Shown: positions 1 to 9,333 of the stretch, one piece after another | Position numbering within the stretch: position 1 is the stretch's first letter | Layout of the letters: the number at the start of each line of letters is the position of its first letter | The notes under the pieces: model-generated | What the model saw: only the letters and a program-made list of their open reading frames with translations | Databases searched by the model: none | What the model was told of the DNA's origin: nothing | Source of the DNA: Flavobacterium sp. SUN052 | GTDB taxonomy: Bacteria; Bacteroidota; Bacteroidia; Flavobacteriales; Flavobacteriaceae | Reading direction: 5' to 3' | Length of the DNA stretch: 64,000 nucleotides | Assembly: GCF_028867935.1 (NCBI RefSeq) | Contig: NZ_JAPQNS010000001.1 | Span: 496,001-560,000 of the forward strand | Made by a program: the position numbers and the translations under genes

Positions 1-254
1 TGTGTGCGACAGTAGTGACATTATTGTACTGTATGCTGTTTACCAATTGAATTTTCAGACCCTTATCGTATATTTAGATGATGCCTTAGTATCTGATTCC
101 TCACTGTGCCGAACGGTTCATTCAAACCTGACGGCTTTGCTGATCCAATTCAGAATTTTGGGTATTCTTATTTCTTTTTTACCATATAGCCAGCGCGAGC
201 CCGAAACCAAGTTGCGCCGGGTGAAGCGAAATCCATCGCTCCCCTACCTTGAAA
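1..254. other. Left edge, no confident gene
   Basis: An open frame runs on the plus strand from a GTG at base 2 to a stop at 257-259, but its product matches no family I know and its stop lies inside the palindrome at 255-276. I see no convincing gene on either strand. The stretch probably holds the promoter of the ketoacyl synthase that follows, although I could not find a clean TAnnTTTG box. Confidence 0.3.
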
Positions 255-276
255 GTTAATCGCCCGGGCGATTAAC
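255..276. promoter_or_regulatory. Perfect 22-bp palindrome before the FabH-like gene
   Basis: Two 11-base arms, GTTAATCGCCC and GGGCGATTAAC, meet with no spacer. The palindrome ends three bases before the first possible ATG (280). No T-run follows, so it is not a standard intrinsic terminator. A dimeric repressor operator or a translation-blocking hairpin is more likely. That role is inferred. Confidence 0.55.
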
Positions 277-279
277 ACA

Positions 280-1287
280 ATGCTCTCTATGAATCCTTAT
301 TTCACTATTACTGGCCACGGTCGGTACGTACCCAAAACAGTTGTTACAGCGGAAGAAATCGACCAGACGCTTAAGTTGCCAACCGGCTGGACATTCCGGC
401 ATACGGGTGTTCAAACACGCTACGTGGCAGACTCCACCGAAAGTAATGCTGAAATGGGCGCAGTTGCCTTACAGCAAGCTATGCAAAGCGCTAGGCTTCA
501 TCCCAATGACCTTGATCTTATTGTTTGTGCTTCGGGGTCATTCGACCAGCCTGTTCCGTTTAATGCCTGCCTGTTGATGCAGCGCTTGGACTGGGAGCAG
601 TACCCCATCGCCAGTTTCGATATTGATGCTACCTGTCTGAGCTTTCTGGTTGCCCTCGATGTAGTAACCGGTTTGTTAATGGCTGGTCGCTATCGGCGGG
701 TGGCTATCGTGACGAGCGAACTAGCATCCCGCTCGCTTGATGCGAAAGACCCCAAGACCTACGGCTTGTTTGGTGATGCGGCAGCGGCTGTTATTCTGGA
801 ACAGAACGGTAGTGAAACGGGCCTGAGCGTGACGCATCGTAAGTTCGAAACCCACGCAGGTGGAGCGAGTATGGTGCGTGTTGAAGGCGGTGGCAATGCC
901 CGGCATCCACGACATTATCCCTTTCAGGACGAAGACTATTGTTTCAAAATGGATGCGTTCGACCTGCTCCGGTTTACTATTCCCCGGTTCGATCAGTTTT
1001 TTGGCGACTTTCTGAAAGACAGCCAATTAAAGCCTAATGATTTTGATCTGGTTATTCCGCATCAGGTGAGTCGAGTAGGGCTTGACCATCTGGTTAAAAG
1101 CTATCAATTTAAAGCTGATGCCGTCTGGGCGAACCTTGACCGCTATGGTAACTGCATAGCAGCTTCGTTACCGCTGTCGCTTTCCGAAGCTATCGACGCT
1201 GGCCGATTAAAACCCGGCGGACGCGTCTTGTTATTAGGAACAGCTGCCGGTGTGTCGCTGGGAGCAATGGTGATTGAGAGTCATTAG
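280..1287 (+). CDS. FabH-like 3-oxoacyl-ACP synthase III family protein
   Basis: This is a thiolase-fold condensing enzyme of the KAS III family, which joins an acyl-CoA or acyl-ACP primer to a malonyl-ACP extender. The Cys-His-Asn triad is visible: Cys in DIDATCLSF (about residue 116 from the second ATG), His in IPHQVSR (258) and Asn in YGNCIAAS (288). The last motif is usually GNTSAAS, so the product may be a FabH paralogue working on a special substrate rather than the housekeeping enzyme. Length (332-335 residues) is normal. ATGs at 280 and 289 are both possible; the second gives the more typical N-terminus. It stands alone, converging with the next gene across a long hairpin. Confidence 0.88.
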   Translation: MLSMNPYFTITGHGRYVPKTVVTAEEIDQTLKLPTGWTFRHTGVQTRYVADSTESNAEMGAVALQQAMQSARLHPNDLDLIVCASGSFDQPVPFNACLLMQRLDWEQYPIASFDIDATCLSFLVALDVVTGLLMAGRYRRVAIVTSELASRSLDAKDPKTYGLFGDAAAAVILEQNGSETGLSVTHRKFETHAGGASMVRVEGGGNARHPRHYPFQDEDYCFKMDAFDLLRFTIPRFDQFFGDFLKDSQLKPNDFDLVIPHQVSRVGLDHLVKSYQFKADAVWANLDRYGNCIAASLPLSLSEAIDAGRLKPGGRVLLLGTAAGVSLGAMVIESH

Positions 1288-1344
1288 TTGGTTTTTATAG
1301 CTTTTGGCCACCTAATGCTCACGGGTGTAGGATAAGTTTAACAA

Positions 1345-1440
1345 TTGCTGCCGCGAGGGGCTTCGACTCCGCTCAGCCTGACTACAAAATTGAGAGTTCC
1401 CAGTCATGCTGAGCGGTGTCGAAGCCCCTCGCGGCAGCAA
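1345..1440. repeat. Long intergenic inverted repeat (38-bp arms)
   Basis: Arms 1345-1382 and 1403-1440 match at 36 of 38 positions and enclose a 20-base loop. It lies between two convergent genes and could stop transcription both ways, but it lacks T-runs. The inner part (GCTTCGAC followed by CGCTCAG) resembles, from memory, a hairpin motif recurring between genes in many bacterial genomes, so a REP or MITE-like element is likely. Confidence 0.8.
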
Positions 1441-1502
1441 CTCGACTAAATTCATGCTCAATTTATAAATACTTCAGGTGTATATGACTATTTAATGGCC
1501 AT

Positions 1503-3455
1503 CTATTTCCCTTCAATCACCTTCAGATTCTGAATTGCTTCTGGATAATCAGGTTGCAGGGCTATGGCCTTACGAATATCAGTCAACGCGCCTGCTCGGT
1601 CGCCCAAGTTGAACCGACAAACGCCCCGGTTGTGATAGGCAATCGCATCCGCAGGTTTCCAAGAAATTGTTTGGGTATAATCAGCAATGGCAGTTTGGTA
1701 TTGTTTGGCCTGCAACGCGGCAAATGCCCGACTGGGAACAATAAGTGTATCGTTTTGAGGAGCGTATTTCAGGGCTAAGTTGAAACTTGCGAGCGCATCA
1801 ACCGGGCGAACGCGCATGAGCGTAAGCCCCCGATTGTAGTGCGTGTCGCTGTCATCAGGTCTTAAGCGGATCGCTTCGTCAAACATTTTCACGGCTCGCT
1901 CAGGGTCACCTTTCAACCCATACACATTACCAAGGCCATTGAACACCTGGGCCCGGTTAGAGCCATCTTTCACGGCTTCTTCATAAACAGCCAACGCCTT
2001 GTCCAAATCATTTTTCTGTCCATAATACGATCCTAAACCTTCCAGTAGTTGATCGTTGCCCGGAGCATATTGCAGCGCATGGTTCCAGAGGGTTTCGGTG
2101 GTTTTCCAGGTTTTGATTTGACTAACCGTCAGGAACAAGCATACAGCGGCAAACACGCCTAAAATTGCCCGGCTTGTGATCGGTGATTGAACCAATTTAG
2201 TAACGACCATCACGAGTAAAAACAGCAAACCAAAATAAGCCAGATAGCTGTATCGGTCGGCCATAACAGCTGCCCCAACGGTCATAAACTGAAGCACGAG
2301 CGCGATAGTCACCAGAAAAAAGGCTAATCCAAACGCGATCATTCGATCTTTCGCGATCCGATGGCCCGACCGAAATGCCCAGATTAGAAAACCCATTGTT
2401 GCCAGTAAGGCCACTGGTCCGAGCCAGTACAAACCCGGAATTTGGCTGGGATCGTCGGGGTAGGGGTAAAATGCCGCCAGTCGAATGGGAACCAGCAACT
2501 TCACTACGTACATCAGGAAGCCAAAACTGCCATACACCAGCCATTCCCAGGCAAATGGTTTCTGACCAATGGCTTCTTTTTGTTCCAGAATGGTTAGCAT
2601 TCCGTTGAAAGTGCCACCCGCTTGCACCGAAACGGCAATACAGCCGAATAAAAGCGAAACAGCAAAGAAGGGTAGCTTTTGCAGGATGGCCCGTCGATCT
2701 GGAATGCGTTTATCCACCCAAAAATCGAGCAGCAGTAACACAACGGGCAGCACCACCGCCATGCCTTTACTCAGACACGATAACACAAATAACCCAAATG
2801 TGATCCAGAGCCAACTTGCTCGGTTTTGCTCTTTGTACCGCAAATAGCTTAGGCAGGCAGCCAGAAAAAAAAGCGTATAGAGTACGTCTTTTCGCTCCGA
2901 CACCCACACTACTGACTCCACATGCATAGGGTGAATTCCCCACAGTAAAGCCGTAAAGAAGGCAACCCATTTATTTCGCCCGCTCAACTGGTTAGCTAAT
3001 TGGTAGACCAAAATGGTATTCACAGTGTGAATGAGCACATTGGTTACGATAAATGACCCCGGTCCCATCCCGAACCAACGGGCATTGATCATCAGACTCA
3101 TCATTGTAAGCGGATGGTAGTTCAGAGCAACAATGGTTTTCCAGCAGTCCGCATAGCCATATACGTTAGGGTAGAGCAACAGCGGATTCTTAACCACGTA
3201 CTCCATATCGTCCCAATCGACAAACTCATTCCCGAAACTGAGCGAGAAAACAGCAAAGGTTAACAGAGCGGCTAGGGCCGCCAGAGCGTAATGCGAGGAT
3301 TTTGGAGTCTCCGTTTGTGTCTCGTCCCAGGTCTGTGGGCTAACAGACCGCTTTATAACTGGCGGTTGTTGAGTATTAGTTTCTCCGGCCTGTGAGGACA
3401 CTGGCCGCGACTGGGCCGCTTTTTTGGTTGGTTGAGTAGGCTTACGGTTTGCCAT
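1503..3455 (-). CDS. TMTC-like multi-pass membrane protein with C-terminal TPRs
   Basis: A soluble Pro/Gln/Thr-rich head of about 55 residues is followed by roughly ten membrane segments and then by TPR units covering about the last 190 residues. The first luminal loop has the acidic pattern FVDWDDMEY, and later come NYHPLTMMSLMINARWF and HPMHVESVVWVSERKD. These are hallmarks of GT-C glycosyltransferase-like proteins related to eukaryotic TMTC O-mannosyltransferases (PMT superfamily, DUF1736 region). A role in glycan transfer from a lipid-linked sugar is inferred from family. The ATG at 3455 (MANRKPTQ) is preferred over one eight codons upstream. It stands alone. Confidence 0.8.
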   Translation of the reverse strand: MANRKPTQPTKKAAQSRPVSSQAGETNTQQPPVIKRSVSPQTWDETQTETPKSSHYALAALAALLTFAVFSLSFGNEFVDWDDMEYVVKNPLLLYPNVYGYADCWKTIVALNYHPLTMMSLMINARWFGMGPGSFIVTNVLIHTVNTILVYQLANQLSGRNKWVAFFTALLWGIHPMHVESVVWVSERKDVLYTLFFLAACLSYLRYKEQNRASWLWITFGLFVLSCLSKGMAVVLPVVLLLLDFWVDKRIPDRRAILQKLPFFAVSLLFGCIAVSVQAGGTFNGMLTILEQKEAIGQKPFAWEWLVYGSFGFLMYVVKLLVPIRLAAFYPYPDDPSQIPGLYWLGPVALLATMGFLIWAFRSGHRIAKDRMIAFGLAFFLVTIALVLQFMTVGAAVMADRYSYLAYFGLLFLLVMVVTKLVQSPITSRAILGVFAAVCLFLTVSQIKTWKTTETLWNHALQYAPGNDQLLEGLGSYYGQKNDLDKALAVYEEAVKDGSNRAQVFNGLGNVYGLKGDPERAVKMFDEAIRLRPDDSDTHYNRGLTLMRVRPVDALASFNLALKYAPQNDTLIVPSRAFAALQAKQYQTAIADYTQTISWKPADAIAYHNRGVCRFNLGDRAGALTDIRKAIALQPDYPEAIQNLKVIEGK

Positions 3456-3581
3456 CGATACAGTCAGGTATATCGACAAAGCTAAACGAAAAGGCGGAAA
3501 TGAAGAAAGGGACCAACGTGCGATTGTTCGCTTTGGGTCTTTACTGGGACACTACCCCATACGGCTCCTCGCGCTATTGTT

Positions 3582-3782
3582 TTACGCGGGTGTTGAAATT
3601 TGGGGTTCTTCGGCTGCTTTCGCTTTGACAGACGGGTCAAAAACTGTGCCTTTTACCAGCGTCTTTATCCGCTCAATCTTGTGCGGAAAAAGAGGATCAG
3701 GGCCAAGCCGATCATCTAAGGTAGGATCGACTCGAATATTGCCGTCCTTACCCGAATCGATAATGTCTTTTAACGTTTTCAT
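3582..3782 (-). CDS. Small conserved-type protein downstream of DUF6934
   Basis: The product is a 66-residue soluble protein beginning MKTLKDIIDSGKDGN, with a charged N-terminal half and a flexible Ala/Pro-rich tail. I recognise no domain. It starts 27 bases after the stop of the DUF6934 gene on the same strand, so the two are probably co-transcribed. The pairing of a tiny acidic/basic protein with a 147-residue globular one resembles toxin-antitoxin or effector-immunity architecture, but nothing in the sequence proves that. An opposing open frame covers the same region and looks like a shadow. Confidence 0.6.
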   Translation of the reverse strand: MKTLKDIIDSGKDGNIRVDPTLDDRLGPDPLFPHKIERIKTLVKGTVFDPSVKAKAAEEPQISTPA

Positions 3783-3809
3783 AGTTAAAGGGCTTTTTAA
3801 ATAGCTACC

Positions 3810-4253
3810 TCAGGCTTTGCGAAGTATAAACGCAAAATAATCTCTGCCAGTTTCAATCTCTTCTTCAAGGCCATCCTCTGTTAGGCCACTAATCGCCAAG
3901 CGATGCTCGAAATCCTTTTGGTATTGAATGACGATGCGATGATAGACGCGAGTTCTTCGATCATCACTCCCTGTAAATAGAACCGTTTCCATCGGATACG
4001 ACTCGAAAAAAGATAGTAATGATCTAATAACGGTTGCCAAAACTTTTCGCCCATCACCATTGTCTGAAGTCACGTTATCACTAACGCGATTTGTAGCTGT
4101 GTCCAAATCGCCAAATCCTAGATTCCAAAACCCTAAATCTGGAAAGTATGTATAATCAACAACTTTGTGAATTCGACCTTTCGGACCAATACTGACAAAC
4201 TCATACCGGCGTCGATTTTCGGAAATTGTTAATTCGTAAACAGGTACATTCAT
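3810..4253 (-). CDS. DUF6934-like protein of unknown function
   Basis: The 147-residue protein has no signal peptide or membrane segment. The features NLGFGD, SDNGDGRKVLATV and GSDDRRTRVYHRI match my recollection of DUF6934, a family found mainly in Bacteroidetes and often present in several copies per genome. Its biochemical role is unknown. It lies just downstream of the ABC-F gene but is separated from it by a strong terminator, so it needs its own promoter. It is followed closely by a 66-residue gene in a probable bicistron. Family assignment is from memory. Confidence 0.7.
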   Translation of the reverse strand: MNVPVYELTISENRRRYEFVSIGPKGRIHKVVDYTYFPDLGFWNLGFGDLDTATNRVSDNVTSDNGDGRKVLATVIRSLLSFFESYPMETVLFTGSDDRRTRVYHRIVIQYQKDFEHRLAISGLTEDGLEEEIETGRDYFAFILRKA

Positions 4254-4272
4254 GAATAGTAGGTAAAAAAAA

Positions 4273-4295
4273 GAAGGGCAACAAAATTGCCCTTC
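4273..4295 (-). terminator. Intrinsic terminator of the ABC-F gene
   Basis: A perfect 9-bp stem (GAAGGGCAA with TTGCCCTTC) has a 5-base loop. On the minus strand it is followed by eight T residues, 22 bases after the ABC-F stop codon. Confidence 0.9.
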
Positions 4296-4316
4296 TCACT
4301 TCTGTGTCTTGTTCCA

Positions 4317-6062
<1,746 letters not shown>

Positions 6063-6172
6063 TGAGGTTTCTAATTTTCGGGTGCAAAGATACGAAATTT
6101 TGCGGCTCGATGGGCTGGTAGTCTGGTATATACTGCACATAATGAGCGTAAATACCAAACACTAAAAATCCG

Positions 6173-6180
6173 TACTTTTG
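6173..6180 (+). promoter_or_regulatory. Putative -7 element for the SDR gene
   Basis: TACTTTTG matches the Bacteroidetes -7 consensus TAnnTTTG exactly and lies 30 bases before the ATG at 6210. I see no clear TTTG at the expected -33 position, so support is moderate. Confidence 0.45.
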
Positions 6181-6209
6181 GTAAACCAACTCCTAAACCA
6201 TTCATTCGC

Positions 6210-7040
6210 ATGAATCCTTTTGAAAATGCTGTTGCTCTTATTACGGGAGCCGCATCGGGTATCGGTCGTTCCCTGGCTATTCAGGCCGCTACGCGCGGAG
6301 CGCATGTAATTGCTACCGACATTAACGAAGCAGTCCTTGCCGAAACCAACCAACTGGCTGGTGGTAAACTCGAACTTTACCGTCTGGATGTGTCAGACCC
6401 AGAGGCAATTGTGGCTTTTGCCGAACGAATTATTCCAACGCTCAATAACCGTCCGTTACTCCTGGTCAATAATGCCGGCGTTGCTCTGGCAAGTGGGCCA
6501 TTTTCGGAGACAACCCTCGCCGATTTCGACTGGTTATTGAGCATCAATCTGTTTGGTGTTATCCGCATGACAAAGGCGTTTTTACCCTATCTGATTCAGA
6601 CTAACAAAGGCCACCTTGTAAACATTTCCAGTGTGTTCGGATTGGCAGGCGTACAAAATCAGTCGGCATATTGTACGGCTAAGTTTGGCGTGCGTGGCTT
6701 TACCGAAACCCTCCGTATGGAATTGATGGGCACCGGAGTTGGCGTAACAACGGTACACCCCGGCGGTATCGATACCAATATTGCCCGTGCCGCCCGCATT
6801 GGCGAAAACGGGTTTGTGACCCAAGCCATGCACAAACAGGGCGCCCTTAGTTTTAAGGAAGCTGCTAAAACGACCCCCGACGAGGCCGCGCGACAAATTT
6901 GGGCGGGCGTCGAAAAACGCAAAGTCCGCGTAGTGATTGGAGCCGACGGTCGCCTGATCGACCGTGTTACGCGCCTGTTTCCCTCGGGTTATACCAGGAT
7001 GATCAAGAGTAAACTCGACGAAGCCTTCAAAACAGATTGA
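6210..7040 (+). CDS. SDR family NAD(P)-dependent oxidoreductase
   Basis: This is a classical short-chain dehydrogenase with a Rossmann fold. The cofactor motif TGAASGIG lies at residues 12-19, NNAG near 93-96, the catalytic Ser in NISSVFG, and the Tyr/Lys pair in SAYCTAKFG. The C-terminal extension of about 50 residues (to 276) with a basic, hydrophobic tail is typical of acetoin-dehydrogenase-like and DHRS-like members. The substrate cannot be read from the sequence. The start at 6210 leaves the normal short N-terminus before the first beta strand. Confidence 0.88.
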   Translation: MNPFENAVALITGAASGIGRSLAIQAATRGAHVIATDINEAVLAETNQLAGGKLELYRLDVSDPEAIVAFAERIIPTLNNRPLLLVNNAGVALASGPFSETTLADFDWLLSINLFGVIRMTKAFLPYLIQTNKGHLVNISSVFGLAGVQNQSAYCTAKFGVRGFTETLRMELMGTGVGVTTVHPGGIDTNIARAARIGENGFVTQAMHKQGALSFKEAAKTTPDEAARQIWAGVEKRKVRVVIGADGRLIDRVTRLFPSGYTRMIKSKLDEAFKTD

Positions 7041-7099
7041 TTAGGCGCAAAATAGGCCAGGTTTCGGGCGTTGGCTATTTTTTGGAATCGGAATCCGTG

Positions 7100-7107
7100 T
7101 AGTTTTG
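7100..7107 (+). promoter_or_regulatory. -7 element abutting the M24 start codon
   Basis: TAGTTTTG matches TAnnTTTG. Its last base is five bases before the ATG at 7112, so transcription would begin at or within a base or two of the start codon and give a nearly leaderless mRNA. A TTTG at 7081-7084 is closer than the usual -33 spacing. Confidence 0.45.
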
Positions 7108-7111
7108 GTCC

Positions 7112-8479
7112 ATGAAACATTTCGCCTACTACCGCTACATTGCTCTACTACTTTTCTCACTTCTTCTTTCACAAGCCTTCTCCCAACCCACCACCGTTCT
7201 GTCGGAACGCGAACGTGCCCGATTCGTAGACGAAGTGCTTGAAGACCGGTTTACCAATTTGCTGCCCCAGTTGATGCGCCGGGAAGGCATCGACATGTGG
7301 GTGATCATCTCCCGCGAATACAACGAAGATCCGGTACTGAAAACTATGTTACCCGCCAACTGGCTATCGGCCCGTCGGCGAACAATCATGGTGTTTACGG
7401 ATACTGGTAAAGAGGGAGTTGATGCAGTTGAGCGGTTGGCCATTGCCCGGTACGATGTTGGTAACTTGCTTAAAGGGTCCTGGGATATTGATGTTCGGCC
7501 GAACCAGTGGGATGCACTAGTCGACATTATTCAGAAGCGGAACCCCAAAAAAATTGGCCTGAACTTCTCCACGAACTATGCCCATGCTGATGGCCTGACA
7601 TTTACCGAACAGAAAGAATTTATGGCTAAACTCCCGGCATCGCTCCAGCAACGAGTGGTATCGGCCGAGCGGCTGGCGGTGGGTTGGCTTGAATCGCGCA
7701 CGGCCAAAGAAATGGCTGTTTATCCACTGATCTGCCGCCTGTCGCACCAGATTGTACAGGAAGGTCTGTCCGAAAAGGTCATTCAACCCGGCGTTACCAC
7801 CACCGACGATGTGGTGTGGTGGTATCGGCAACGCATTACTGAACTGGGGCTGGAAACGTGGTTCCACCCAACGGTTGATGTTCAGCGAGCAGACGACAAA
7901 AAGTTCGATCATTTACGCACGTTTGCCAAACGAGAATCTGGGGAGGTGATTATGCCCGGAGACCTGTTGCACGTTGACTTTGGCATTACGTACCTGCGCT
8001 TGAATACCGACCAGCAGCAACACGCCTATGTACTACGCCCCGGCGAAACAGAAGTGCCCACAGCTATAAAGGCAGCTTTCAAGCAGGGCAATCGCTTACA
8101 GGAGATTCTTACTGAGCAATTTAAAACGGGTAAATCTGGTAATCAGATTTTAAGTGAAGCTCTAACTCAAGCCCAGAAAGAAGGCATTCGCGGTACCATT
8201 TACACGCACCCGATTGGTAGTCATGGCCATGCGGCTGGTCCAACCATTGGCATGTGGGATCAGCAGAAAGGAGTACCTGGCCCCGGCGACTACCCGTTAT
8301 TACCCAATACAGCCTATTCAATTGAGTTGAATGCCGCGGTCGATATTCCCGAATGGAAAAAGACGGTGCGGATCATGCTCGAAGAAGACGGTGCCTTCGA
8401 TGGTCAGTCGTTTCGCTATATCGACGGTCGTCAAACAGAAATTTACACTATTCCCAGAACGCTGGGGTATGTGAAATGA
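7112..8479 (+). CDS. Secreted M24 family aminopeptidase P-like metallopeptidase
   Basis: A signal peptide (residues 1-25, ending AFSQ) sends the protein to the periplasm or beyond. The C-terminal half is a pita-bread M24 domain with the metal ligands Asp289 and Asp300, a His in SHGHAAG (about 373), Glu405 (SIELNA) and Glu424 (LEEDG). Such enzymes remove N-terminal residues preceding proline or act as prolidases. The N-terminal half is the usual creatinase-like dimerisation domain. Length 455 is normal. It is probably monocistronic and may be translated from a leaderless mRNA. Confidence 0.88.
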   Translation: MKHFAYYRYIALLLFSLLLSQAFSQPTTVLSERERARFVDEVLEDRFTNLLPQLMRREGIDMWVIISREYNEDPVLKTMLPANWLSARRRTIMVFTDTGKEGVDAVERLAIARYDVGNLLKGSWDIDVRPNQWDALVDIIQKRNPKKIGLNFSTNYAHADGLTFTEQKEFMAKLPASLQQRVVSAERLAVGWLESRTAKEMAVYPLICRLSHQIVQEGLSEKVIQPGVTTTDDVVWWYRQRITELGLETWFHPTVDVQRADDKKFDHLRTFAKRESGEVIMPGDLLHVDFGITYLRLNTDQQQHAYVLRPGETEVPTAIKAAFKQGNRLQEILTEQFKTGKSGNQILSEALTQAQKEGIRGTIYTHPIGSHGHAAGPTIGMWDQQKGVPGPGDYPLLPNTAYSIELNAAVDIPEWKKTVRIMLEEDGAFDGQSFRYIDGRQTEIYTIPRTLGYVK

Positions 8480-8546
8480 AGCAGGTTGGAAACTTGCCGG
8501 AAACCTGTAAACTAACTAACTTGTTGTCTAGTTAACAAACGAATTA

Positions 8547-8759
8547 ATGGTAACTGCCATGAACACAGAAATCATAATGCCTGATCCAGAAGAGCTTGAT
8601 CGCCGGAAACTGGCCTTTGCAAAAGCTTGGATGAAGCGCAAGCGCGAGGAACAACAGCAAATGGTAGAGGATGCCAAAACAAATCCTGCTATTATTGAAT
8701 CATTCAAGGAATTAGACAGACGAGCCGCCGAACGTGGAACATGCGTCGTTGAGTTATGA
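8547..8759 (+). CDS. Small charged protein, first gene of the DUF6169 pair
   Basis: The protein has up to 70 residues; starts at 8547, 8562 or 8577 are possible, and the last gives MPDPEELDRRKLAF. It is predicted to be mostly charged alpha helix (many Arg, Lys, Glu, Gln) without a membrane segment. I do not recognise a family. Its 3' end overlaps the next gene by 26 bases in another frame, a sign of translational coupling. Size, helical charge and coupling to a DUF protein resemble antitoxin genes, which is inference only. Confidence 0.6.
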   Translation: MVTAMNTEIIMPDPEELDRRKLAFAKAWMKRKREEQQQMVEDAKTNPAIIESFKELDRRAAERGTCVVEL

Positions 8760-9234
8760 CTATGATTTCCTTGGAGGGGAACAACACGTTTACACCTTTA
8801 AGACTCAATCAGGTGCTGGCTACGAGATCAAATTCAAACCAAGCGGTTATTTAATTAGTGATGCCGATTTGGAAGAATATATCTACGAGCTGGTTATCGC
8901 TCTTTCAATCAATCCGTTTGAGCCAGCACTGCCTCCTGCTGATGGCTTGTTGGCCCCTACCATCGCGCAGATTGTAGCCGATTTTTTGACTAGCCACGAG
9001 CGGGTGGTTGTCTATATCTGCGATGACTCCGATTCTCGTGCTGATGCCCGACGCAAATTATTTGATGGCTGGTTTCGGCGTTTCAGCAAAAAACGCTACG
9101 TTAAAATTGAACTCTCTCTTGGGCAGGATGAAACTGGGCAAGACTTCACCGCTGAGTTAGTAGCCCGATTTGATAACATACTGGTTCCGCGTATTTACGA
9201 ATCTTTCTTAAAGGCGATTTCAGCCGCCAAATAA
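8734..9234 (+). CDS. DUF6169-like protein of unknown function
   Basis: The protein has about 160-166 residues, with an N-terminal beta-rich part (YDYDFLGGEQHVYTF) and a helical segment, then VVVYICDDSDSRADARRK and LFDGWFRRF, which match my memory of DUF6169, a small Bacteroidetes family without known function. No ATG is available near the N-terminus: the start must be the GTG at 8734 or the TTG at 8749, both inside the upstream gene, so translation probably depends on ribosomes finishing that gene. A strong terminator follows. Confidence 0.68.
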   Translation: MEHASLSYDYDFLGGEQHVYTFKTQSGAGYEIKFKPSGYLISDADLEEYIYELVIALSINPFEPALPPADGLLAPTIAQIVADFLTSHERVVVYICDDSDSRADARRKLFDGWFRRFSKKRYVKIELSLGQDETGQDFTAELVARFDNILVPRIYESFLKAISAAK

Positions 9235-9253
9235 ATATCATTCTGCTATCTTA

Positions 9254-9303
9254 AAAAGCGACAGGTATAAGACCCATAATTGGCTTATCCCTGTCGCTTT
9301 TTT
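9254..9303. terminator. Bidirectional intrinsic terminator
   Basis: A long stem pairs AAAAAGCGACAGG with CCTGTCGCTTTTTT and continues inward with one mismatch (TATAAG against CTTATC). T-runs lie on both strands, serving the DUF6169 gene and the convergent lipoprotein gene. Confidence 0.9.
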
Positions 9304-9333
9304 GACTTTGGCAGATCAACAATAAACGGCAAC

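Noticed and set aside
2..259. Open frame of 85 codons at the left edge
   Set aside because: It starts with GTG, shows no family resemblance and ends in the palindrome. It is probably a chance frame.
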